Below are positions 6,711 through 11,900 of a DNA stretch of 11,900 bases, piece after piece. The notes below the pieces were generated by a model, which searched no databases, was not told where the DNA came from, and was given only the letters and a program-made list of their open reading frames with translations. The translations under genes were made by a program, and so were the position numbers. Positions within the stretch are counted from its first letter, which is position 1. The number at the start of each line of letters is the position of its first letter. Source of the DNA: an uncultured Clostridia bacterium (GTDB taxonomy: Bacteria; Bacillota; Clostridia; Oscillospirales; Ruminococcaceae); NCBI GenBank assembly GCA_947624425.1, contig CANQKG010000028.1, positions 1-11,900 on the forward strand, given 5' to 3'.

Positions 6711-6748
6711 AAAATACCCGAAGCGGACTAGTCCGCTTCGGGTATTTT
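6711..6748. terminator. Bidirectional intrinsic terminator between pyrE and tyrS
   Basis: A perfect 19-bp inverted repeat with no unpaired centre (axis between 6729 and 6730, within ACTAGT) has a GC-rich middle and AAAATA/TATTTT ends. On the plus strand the hairpin runs into six Ts (6745-6750), a strong signal to end the lysC-pyrE transcript. On the minus strand the ends give TATTTT, so it can also stop tyrS transcription. It begins five bases after the pyrE stop, and its T-tract directly abuts and partly overlaps the tyrS stop codon (6749-6751). Confidence 0.93.
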
Positions 6749-7975
6749 TTATCCGCGGCAGATGCGGTAGAAAACCTTTTTCCCTTTTTTGAGGATAATT
6801 CCCTCACCGGCAAAGCGGTCGGCTTCCAGCCGCAGGGCGGGATCGGCAATCTTCTGCTCGTCCACTGAAACACCGCCGCCGAGTACCAGTCGGCGCGCCT
6901 CCCCCTTCGAGGGGCAAATGCCAGCCTTTACCATCAGATCAAGCAGCCCGATCTCTCCGTCCGAGAAATCCGCTTCCGCCAATGTCACGGTCGGCATATC
7001 CTTTGCAGCCGCCTGCCCGCCAAACAGCGTCCGTGCCGTTTCGAGCACTTTGTCCGCCTCCGCCTTGCCGTGTACCATTTTGGTCACCTCGTAGGCGAGC
7101 AACTCCTTGGCACGGTTGAGCTCGCTCCCCTGCCAGACTTCCATTTTTTCAATCTCCTCAATTGGCAGGAAGGTCAGCATTTTCAGACAGCGGATCACAT
7201 CGGCGTCGTCCACATTCCGCCAATACTGGAAGAAATCATAGGGCGGGGTCTTGTTCGGATCGAGCCAGACGGCGCCCCCCTCGGTCTTCCCCATTTTTTT
7301 TCCTTCCTTGGTGGTCAGCAGGGTAAAGGTCATGCCGTAGACCTGCTCGTCACAGACGCGGCGCACCAGTTCGACGCCGCCGATGATGTTCGACCACTGA
7401 TCGTCGCCGCCAAGCTCCATTTTACAGCCGTATTCCTGATGAAGATGGAGAAAATCATAGCTTTGCAGCAGCATATAATTGAACTCCAAGAAGCTAAGTC
7501 CCTTTTCCAGTCGGGTTTTGAAGCACTCGGCGGTCAGCATACGGTTGACCGAAAAATGCACGCCGATGTCACGCAGAAACTCCATATAATTAAGCTGCAA
7601 AAGCCAGTCGCCGTTTTGGAGCATCAGGGCGTTGCCGTCCGAGAAATCGAGCATTTTTGACATCTGCTTTTGAAAGCAGGCGGCATTGTGGGCGATCTCC
7701 TCTTTGGTCAGCATCTTCCGCATATCGGTTTTGCCGGTCGGATCGCCGATCATGGTGGTGCCGGTACCGAGCAGCGCAATCGGTCGGTGTCCCGCTTTTT
7801 GCATATGCGCCATCACGACAAGCTGCAAAAAATGCCCGACATGAAGGCTGTCCGCCGTGGCGTCAAAGCCGATATAGAAGGTCACCTTCTCCCGCTCGAG
7901 CAGTTCCTCGATCTCTTTTTCATGGGTCATCTGGGCAATCAGCCCGCGCCGTTTCAGTTCCTGTAATACTGACAT
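6749..7975 (-). CDS. tyrS: Tyrosyl-tRNA synthetase (TyrRS)
   Basis: TyrRS attaches tyrosine to tRNA-Tyr in the cytosol and is a class I synthetase. From the ATG at 7975 the product is 408 residues, normal for the family. The class I signature HVGH is at 45-48, the tyrosine/ATP pocket includes 'GDPTGKTDMR' (77-86) and 'GGDDQWSNI' (189-197), and the second signature KMGKT is at 227-231. An S4 RNA-binding domain occupies about 342-408 ('SKGEARRLVLGGGVSVD'). The frame remains open for 47 codons upstream, but that stretch is the T-box leader. GGAGGGG (7987-7981 on the minus strand), five bases before the ATG, fixes the start. The gene has its own promoter and a tyrosine T-box. The stop codon directly abuts the terminator palindrome shared with pyrE. 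Identification is secure. Confidence 0.98.
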   Translation of the reverse strand: MSVLQELKRRGLIAQMTHEKEIEELLEREKVTFYIGFDATADSLHVGHFLQLVVMAHMQKAGHRPIALLGTGTTMIGDPTGKTDMRKMLTKEEIAHNAACFQKQMSKMLDFSDGNALMLQNGDWLLQLNYMEFLRDIGVHFSVNRMLTAECFKTRLEKGLSFLEFNYMLLQSYDFLHLHQEYGCKMELGGDDQWSNIIGGVELVRRVCDEQVYGMTFTLLTTKEGKKMGKTEGGAVWLDPNKTPPYDFFQYWRNVDDADVIRCLKMLTFLPIEEIEKMEVWQGSELNRAKELLAYEVTKMVHGKAEADKVLETARTLFGGQAAAKDMPTVTLAEADFSDGEIGLLDLMVKAGICPSKGEARRLVLGGGVSVDEQKIADPALRLEADRFAGEGIILKKGKKVFYRICRG

Positions 7976-7997
7976 AATTTCCCCTCCCAAATGATAA

Positions 7998-8025
7998 GCC
8001 CTCTGTCCCAAAAAGGACAGAGGGC
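7998..8025 (-). terminator. T-box regulated terminator hairpin before tyrS
   Basis: On the minus strand GCCCTCTGTCC (8025-8015) pairs with GGACAGAGGGC (8008-7998) in a perfect 11-bp stem with a six-base loop (TTTTTG). Its 5' arm shares 8018-8025 with the antiterminator, so the two folds exclude each other. The tail after the stem is TTATCATTT: U-rich but broken by A and C, so termination may be weaker than in most T-boxes. The ribosome binding site begins ten bases after the stem. Confidence 0.85.
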
Positions 8026-8250
8026 GAAATAACATTCGCGGTACCACCTCTGTTTGGCGCTTCCTCACGAAAACGCCCTTAGCGGGTATAACTACCACAA
8101 GCATATAACGGTGCAAACCGGCATTTCCCTACTCCCCGTTCGGGAAAGCAACTCCAAGGTGTATTCGCACCGTATCGCGGGTATCTTTCCACCGACCAGA
8201 TACTCTCTTTGCCGCCAAAAACGGTGTTACTTGTCCTTTTCACAGTCATT
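7998..8250 (-). promoter_or_regulatory. Tyrosine T-box riboswitch leader of tyrS
   Basis: The leader binds uncharged tRNA-Tyr and then lets transcription continue into tyrS. On the minus strand the T-box sequence GAGGTGGTACCGCG covers 8050-8037. Its UGGU bulge ends in U (8043), suited to the A discriminator base of tRNA-Tyr. Stem I is visible: AGGACAAGTAA near 8237-8227, CACCGT (8226-8221) pairing with ACGGTG (8173-8168), AGAGAG (8208-8203) and the distal hairpin GTATCT/AGATAC (8203-8181). The specifier loop after ACGGTG reads GAA-UAC-A, with UAC (Tyr) at 8163-8161. Stem III is a 9-bp hairpin at 8077-8056. The antiterminator pairs CAGAGG (8052-8047) with CCTCTG (8023-8018) and CGAA with TTCG, excluding the terminator. 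The 5' limit (about 8250) is inferred from the promoter. Confidence 0.96.
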
Positions 8251-8256
8251 GCAGTC

Positions 8257-8286
8257 AATATAACACATCGGGCATAAAATTGTCAA
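8257..8286 (-). promoter_or_regulatory. tyrS promoter overlapping the recN stop codon
   Basis: On the minus strand a perfect TTGACA (8286-8281) and TATATT (8262-8257, five of six consensus bases) are separated by 18 bp. Transcription would start near 8250, at the base of the T-box stem I. The TGA stop of recN (8285-8283) is the TGA inside this TTGACA, so the two genes share these bases. Confidence 0.85.
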
Positions 8287-9950
8287 GCCCTTTTTCCGTC
8301 CGCAATCATCTGCCGCGCCGTGGCGCGCATCAAATCGGTGACCGCATCGGCGCCCATGATCCGCGCCACCTCTTCGACCCTGCCGGTATCGTCCAAAAGT
8401 GTGACATGGGTCACGGTGCGGCCGTTTGCCACACCCTTTTGGATCAGATAATGCCGGTCTGCCAATGCCGCGATCTGGGCGGAATGGGTGACCGAAAAAA
8501 CCTGCCGGTTTTCCGCTACCTCCTGCAGCTTTCTCCCGATCCGCTGGGAGCCGTTTCCGCTGACGCCGGTATCCACCTCATCGAAGATCAGCGTAGGAAT
8601 ATCCTCTTTATCCGCAAGGGCGTTTGTGAGCGCCAGCATCATACGGGACAGCTCGCCGCCGGAGGCGATCCGGCTCAGCGGACGAGGCGGCTCGCCCAGG
8701 TTCGGCGAGAACAAAAACTCCATTCGGTCGCTGCCCTGCGGTCCGTATTTGCCTTTGGTATGAGCGATCTCCAGCCGGACATGGGGCATCTGCAAAAAGC
8801 GGAGTTCCTCGGCGACCCGCTCCGCCAGCCTTGCCGCCGCCCGGCTCCTTTTTTCGGACAGCACCGCCGCCCTTTCCTTGCAAAGCGAAATAAGGCGGTT
8901 CTGCTCGGTTCGAAGAACCCCCAGCCTTTGTTCGGTACTCTCCAATTCGGCAAGCTGGCCGCCGATCTCCTCGCCATAGGCGATCACCTCGGCGACCGTG
9001 TTGCCGTATTTTCGTTTCAAGCGGTATAGCTCGTCCAGTCGTGCGCCGATCTCATTGAGATCTCCCTCCGGATCTCCGACCGATTCGCTCATGCGATAAA
9101 ACGAGCCGGAGAGCTCGGAAAGCTGTGCAGAAAGCTCGGTCAGCCGTGCTGCCGCCGCCTTTGCATTGGGGTCAAAATCGGCCAGCTTATTAAGCTCGTC
9201 CGCCGCCGCCTTTGCGCCGTCCGCCGCACCCAGCACCGTATCGCTCCCTACCAAAACAGCATATGCGGTTTTGTATGCCGCGGCACGCTCCGCCGCATGT
9301 TCCAGTTCTGCCCGCCGCTGTTCCAATTCCTCCTCTTCGCCGACCCGCAGTTCGGCGTCGGCAATTTCCTTTGCCTGAAAGGATAATAGCTCTCTCCGTT
9401 GTGCTTTTTCCTGCTCCAGCGTATGAAGGCGGCGTATCTCGCCGTTTACCTCCATCAGCTCTCGATAGGCGGCCCGGTATTCCGCCATTTCAGCAGACAG
9501 CTCGGCATACCGGTCAATCAATTCAATATGGCGATCCGCCGACAGCAAGATCCCGCTGTCATGCTGTCCGTGGATATGGATCAGATATTCGGTTAAATAA
9601 GACAGCATCTGGGCGGTTGCCGGGCGACCGTTGATCCGTGCGGTGCTTTTGCCGTCCGCAGTGATCTCCCGCTGGAGCAGTAGGGCGTCCTCCGGCTCAA
9701 ACCCGTATTCCGCAAGCCGTTCACAGACGATCGGCGGAAGATCGGTAAACTCCGCCGCCGTGACCGCCTTTCCGGCGCCGCTTCGCACCAGCTCTCTGGC
9801 GGCGCGGTCGCCGCAGATCATATGGATCGCGTCGATCACGATCGACTTTCCGGCGCCCGTCTCACCCGTAAAGACAGACAATCCTTTCGAAAAAGAAACA
9901 GACGCCTGTTCTATGATTGCAAAGTTTTCGATATACAAATGCTCGAGCAA
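8283..9950 (-). CDS. recN: DNA repair protein RecN (SMC-like ATPase)
   Basis: RecN is a cytosolic SMC-like ATPase that gathers DNA ends in early double-strand-break repair. From the TTG at 9950 the product is 555 residues, the normal RecN length. It starts (M)LEHLYIENFAIIEQ, with Walker A GETGAGKS at 29-36 and the 'IHIHGQHDSGIL' region at 124-135. A charged, Ala/Glu-rich coiled-coil arm covers roughly 150-385. The C-terminal head has the signature 'IASGGELSRMMLAL' (428-441), Walker B 'TLIFDEVDTG' (453-462) and 'FSVTHSAQIA' (485-494). No ATG gives a sensible start; AAGGAGGA (9964-9957 on the minus strand), six bases before the TTG, supports this rare start. The gene follows argR by 13 bp, and its stop codon is embedded in the tyrS promoter. 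No terminator is visible between recN and the tyrS leader. Confidence 0.97.
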   Translation of the reverse strand: MLEHLYIENFAIIEQASVSFSKGLSVFTGETGAGKSIVIDAIHMICGDRAARELVRSGAGKAVTAAEFTDLPPIVCERLAEYGFEPEDALLLQREITADGKSTARINGRPATAQMLSYLTEYLIHIHGQHDSGILLSADRHIELIDRYAELSAEMAEYRAAYRELMEVNGEIRRLHTLEQEKAQRRELLSFQAKEIADAELRVGEEEELEQRRAELEHAAERAAAYKTAYAVLVGSDTVLGAADGAKAAADELNKLADFDPNAKAAAARLTELSAQLSELSGSFYRMSESVGDPEGDLNEIGARLDELYRLKRKYGNTVAEVIAYGEEIGGQLAELESTEQRLGVLRTEQNRLISLCKERAAVLSEKRSRAAARLAERVAEELRFLQMPHVRLEIAHTKGKYGPQGSDRMEFLFSPNLGEPPRPLSRIASGGELSRMMLALTNALADKEDIPTLIFDEVDTGVSGNGSQRIGRKLQEVAENRQVFSVTHSAQIAALADRHYLIQKGVANGRTVTHVTLLDDTGRVEEVARIMGADAVTDLMRATARQMIADGKRA

Positions 9951-9956
9951 GCGTCT

Positions 9957-9964
9957 TCCTCCTT
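9957..9964 (-). promoter_or_regulatory. Ribosome binding site that fixes the recN TTG start
   Basis: Read on the minus strand, AAGGAGGA lies six bases before the TTG at 9950-9948. Its first base overlaps the argR stop codon (9966-9964). The protein sequence upstream of the TTG does not resemble RecN, so start-site choice rests on this site together with the conserved N-terminus. Confidence 0.85.
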
Positions 9965-10419
9965 TACTGCATTTCCGAATCTGCCAGATACCTTGTAAAA
10001 GCCGCCGCCTGTGTTTCGCTTCGCACCAGTACAAAGATGGTATCCTCACCGGCAAGAGTGCCGACGACCCCCTCGATCCGGCGGCTGTCCAGCGCGGCGC
10101 AGGCCGCCTGCGCCATGCCGGAGCGGCATTTGATCACCACCGTGTTGCCGGCGTAATCCACCTTCAAAATGGCATGGGAAAAAATGCTTTGCAGATCACG
10201 CGCCGGCTCGCCGTTTTGTGCCGAGGTGCCGGATGTATAGCAATACCTGCCGTTTTTTCCCATTTGCTTGACAAGCTGCAATTCCTTGATATCGCGGGAA
10301 ATGGTTGCCTGTGTGACGGCAAAGCCGGCTTCCCGCAATGCAAAGAGAAGCTCCTCCTGCGTTTCGATTTGATATTCGGCGATCAATTCCAGAATTTTCG
10401 CCTGCCTCCCGGCCTTCAT
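9964..10419 (-). CDS. argR: Arginine repressor ArgR/AhrC
   Basis: ArgR is a hexameric, arginine-dependent transcription factor that represses arginine biosynthesis and, in Firmicutes (AhrC), activates catabolism. The 151-residue protein has the normal length. The N-terminal winged helix contains the recognition helix signature 'VTQATISRDIKELQLV' (35-50). The C-terminal oligomerisation and arginine-binding domain ends with 'GTLAGEDTIFVL' (120-131). The acidic pair is E125-D126, where many homologues have two aspartates; both are acidic, so binding is likely kept. The ATG overlaps the nadK stop (ATGA), and recN starts 13 bp after its stop, the usual Firmicutes nadK-argR-recN order. I did not identify an ARG operator in the window. 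In several Firmicutes this gene is associated with recN without a known direct regulatory link. Confidence 0.97.
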   Translation of the reverse strand: MKAGRQAKILELIAEYQIETQEELLFALREAGFAVTQATISRDIKELQLVKQMGKNGRYCYTSGTSAQNGEPARDLQSIFSHAILKVDYAGNTVVIKCRSGMAQAACAALDSRRIEGVVGTLAGEDTIFVLVRSETQAAAFTRYLADSEMQ

Positions 10420-11306
10420 CGTTCTTCCTCCTTCGGATTCGAGGACATCTCCCCGGCACGGTCGATAAACTTGTCTTTGATGATCTCATAGAAATTGTGT
10501 TTTCCCAAATGAATCAGCGGAACGGTAAGGGGACTTTTTTCGATCAGCAAAACGTCGTTTTCCCCAACCGGAATCCCCAGGTGACCGTCAACGGTGATAA
10601 AACATTCCTTCTTCCGCACATCGCCCACGCTGATTTTAAGGCGGTGAGAAACATCAAACATCACGGTGCGGGAAAGAAGCGAGTGAGGACAGATCGGGGT
10701 CATAATGATTCCGTCAATCGAAGGGTCGACAATCGGCCCGCCGGCCGAAAGAGAATAGGCAGTGGAACCGGTCGGCGTTGCAAATAAAATACCGTCGGCA
10801 CGGTAGCTGCCCACAAAATGATCGTCGCAGAACACGGTCACATCCACAATCCGGGAAAGCGCGCCGCGGGATATCACAATATCGTTAAAAGCGGTATAGC
10901 TTTCGGCGTTACCCGACGCCTTTTGCAGGGTCAAAGAAAGCAGCATGCGCCGTTCGATTTGATACTCTCCTGCGGTCAGCGCGGTCAGCCGCTCCAGTTC
11001 ATCCGCTTCCAGACCGGCTAAAAAGCCCAGCCGCCCCGCATTGATGCCGAGCAGCGGAATCTGAAACGGCAGCAGCTGCTTTGCCGTGCGGATCAGCGTT
11101 CCGTCGCCGCCGAGCGCGATCGCATAGGATATTTCTCCCGCAATTTGGGGAAGCGCGGCAGGCTCCACGCCGTGACCGGCAAGAATCGCCGCAAGCGGCG
11201 GCGCCGCCGCTACCCTCACCTTTTGCCCGACCAGCAGATCGGCAACCTTGGCGGCAAGCTCGGCCGCCTGCGGTTTATTGAGATTTGCAATCAGATAGAT
11301 CAGCAT
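10416..11306 (-). CDS. nadK: NAD kinase (NadK/PpnK)
   Basis: NAD kinase phosphorylates NAD to NADP+ in the cytosol, the only de novo source of NADP. The 296-residue product starts MLIYLIANLNKPQA, a typical NadK opening. It has the GGDGT motif at 66-70 ('IALGGDGTLIRTA'), 'GINAGRLGFLAG' (87-98), N141-D142 in 'TAFNDIVIS' (often N-E in the family), and the glycine-rich 'ATPTGSTAYSLSAGGPI' (176-192). An ATG seven codons upstream (11327) is possible, but MLIYL aligns with the family start and a GGGGAGAG ribosome binding site lies before 11306. It overlaps the end of tlyA by 32 bp, and its stop overlaps the argR start by four bases. Length and motifs are complete, so the gene looks functional. Confidence 0.96.
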   Translation of the reverse strand: MLIYLIANLNKPQAAELAAKVADLLVGQKVRVAAAPPLAAILAGHGVEPAALPQIAGEISYAIALGGDGTLIRTAKQLLPFQIPLLGINAGRLGFLAGLEADELERLTALTAGEYQIERRMLLSLTLQKASGNAESYTAFNDIVISRGALSRIVDVTVFCDDHFVGSYRADGILFATPTGSTAYSLSAGGPIVDPSIDGIIMTPICPHSLLSRTVMFDVSHRLKISVGDVRKKECFITVDGHLGIPVGENDVLLIEKSPLTVPLIHLGKHNFYEIIKDKFIDRAGEMSSNPKEEER

Positions 11307-11900
11307 CTTGAACTCTCTCCCCATCACCCGTATGCTCCAGCAGCAGTAAAAATTCCCGGTTTCCCTTCGGCCCCAGCAGCGGCGAAGGCGCCGTTTGCAG
11401 TGCGCGCAAGCCGTTTTCCGCGGCGGCGTTTACAACCGTTTCGATCACCGTTTGATGCACGGCGGGATCTTTGACGACTCCCTGTTTATTGAGACGCCGC
11501 GCTCCCGCTTCAAACTGGGGCTTGATCAGGCAGACCATACGGCTCCCTTTTACCGTGATCCGCCGGAATGCGGGAAACAGCAAGCGGAGCGAGATAAAGG
11601 ACGCATCACAGGACAAAAAGGTGATCGGCTCCGGAAAATCGGCGGCAGTCAGGTACCGCGCATTGGTTTTTTCCATATTGACGACACGGCTGTCGGAGAG
11701 CAGCCGAGGCGCAAGCTGTCCGGTGCCGACGTCGACCGCATAGACGCGGCGGGCATGATGACGAAGCAGGCAGTCGACAAAGCCGCCGGTCGAAGCGCCG
11801 ATATCGGCGCAGACGCGGTCGGCAACATCCAAATGAAACAGGTGAAACGCCGCCTCCAGCTTTTCCCCAGCCCGGCTGACAAACGGATCGCTCACCGCCA
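11275..11900 (-). CDS. tlyA: TlyA-family 2'-O-ribose rRNA methyltransferase, 5' end outside window
   Basis: TlyA-family proteins are SAM-dependent methyltransferases; the best-known member 2'-O-methylates cytidines in 16S and 23S rRNA, and others are annotated as hemolysin A. About 208 codons are visible and the frame is open to the window edge; the full protein is usually about 270 residues with an N-terminal S4 RNA-binding domain, which would lie outside. Visible are the 'SRAGEKLEAAF' segment, the SAM motif 'DIGASTGGFVDCLL', 'VYAVDVGTGQL', 'LSCDASFISL' and 'LIKPQFEAG'. Counting from the GTG at 11895, K12, D97, K125 and E187 fit the catalytic K-D-K-E tetrad. That GTG is internal, since 'SRAGEKL' normally follows the S4 domain. 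The stop lies inside nadK (32-bp overlap). Upstream neighbours, often dxs in Clostridia, are not visible. Confidence 0.94.
   Translation of the reverse strand, partial: AVSDPFVSRAGEKLEAAFHLFHLDVADRVCADIGASTGGFVDCLLRHHARRVYAVDVGTGQLAPRLLSDSRVVNMEKTNARYLTAADFPEPITFLSCDASFISLRLLFPAFRRITVKGSRMVCLIKPQFEAGARRLNKQGVVKDPAVHQTVIETVVNAAAENGLRALQTAPSPLLGPKGNREFLLLLEHTGDGERVQDADLSDCKSQ

Noticed and set aside
5260..6712. Open frames of 242 and 268 codons on the minus strand opposite lysC and pyrE
   Set aside because: They lie against two clear enzymes and carry no ribosome binding site or motif; they are reading-frame shadows.
7976..8116. N-terminal extension of TyrRS by 47 codons
   Set aside because: The open frame crosses the T-box sequence and terminator. 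A strong ribosome binding site and the family start place translation at 7975.
8054..8263. 69-codon open frame on the plus strand over the tyrS leader
   Set aside because: The bases are accounted for by stem I, specifier and stem III of the T-box; no coding features are seen.
11275..11895. A complete 206-residue TlyA starting at the GTG near 11895
   Set aside because: The sequence there matches the middle of TlyA, after the S4 domain, and the frame stays open to the edge, so the gene continues beyond the window.

Overview
The window looks like ordinary chromosomal core DNA from a moderately GC-rich low-G+C-phylum bacterium, most likely a Clostridia member (Oscillospiraceae/Ruminococcaceae-like). 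This is inferred from several things: the tlyA-nadK-argR-recN cluster and the M50 protease-scpA-scpB cluster, the tyrosine T-box in front of tyrS, strong AGGAGG-type ribosome binding sites, a TTG start on recN, and a YclM-type aspartokinase. No mobile element, CRISPR array, rRNA or tRNA gene, phage gene or clearly foreign segment was seen.

Layout. Positions 1-4462 (minus strand) hold a tight six-gene run read right to left: hom (homoserine dehydrogenase), thrB (homoserine kinase), a HAD phosphatase, an M50 site-2-type protease, scpA, and the first 90 codons of scpB, which leaves the window. Neighbours overlap by 4-8 bp or are 1-12 bp apart, so one transcript probably couples threonine synthesis to chromosome-segregation genes. 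Positions 4463-4656 are a divergent control region with a promoter for each side, a hairpin in the hom leader and a 9-bp inverted repeat around the lysC promoter. Positions 4657-6706 (plus strand) hold lysC (aspartokinase) and pyrE (orotate phosphoribosyltransferase). A perfect 19-bp palindrome at 6711-6748 separates pyrE from the convergent tyrS.

Positions 6749-8286 (minus) hold tyrS, its T-box leader with a UAC (Tyr) specifier, and its promoter, whose -35 box lies over the recN stop codon. Positions 8283-11900 (minus) hold recN, argR, nadK and the 3' part of tlyA, again with overlapping or nearly abutting ends.

How the genes fit together. lysC and hom/thrB diverge from one control region and supply the aspartate-family pathway: aspartate to aspartyl phosphate (lysC), then homoserine (hom) and phosphohomoserine (thrB). 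Asd and threonine synthase are not in the window. ArgR, NAD kinase, RecN and TlyA form the widely conserved Firmicutes cluster. I found no previously undescribed system. The points most worth a second look are the shortened C-terminal ACT region of Hom, the inverted repeat around the lysC promoter, the hom leader hairpin, the T-box terminator with an interrupted U-tract, and the packing of recN against tyrS without a dedicated terminator.
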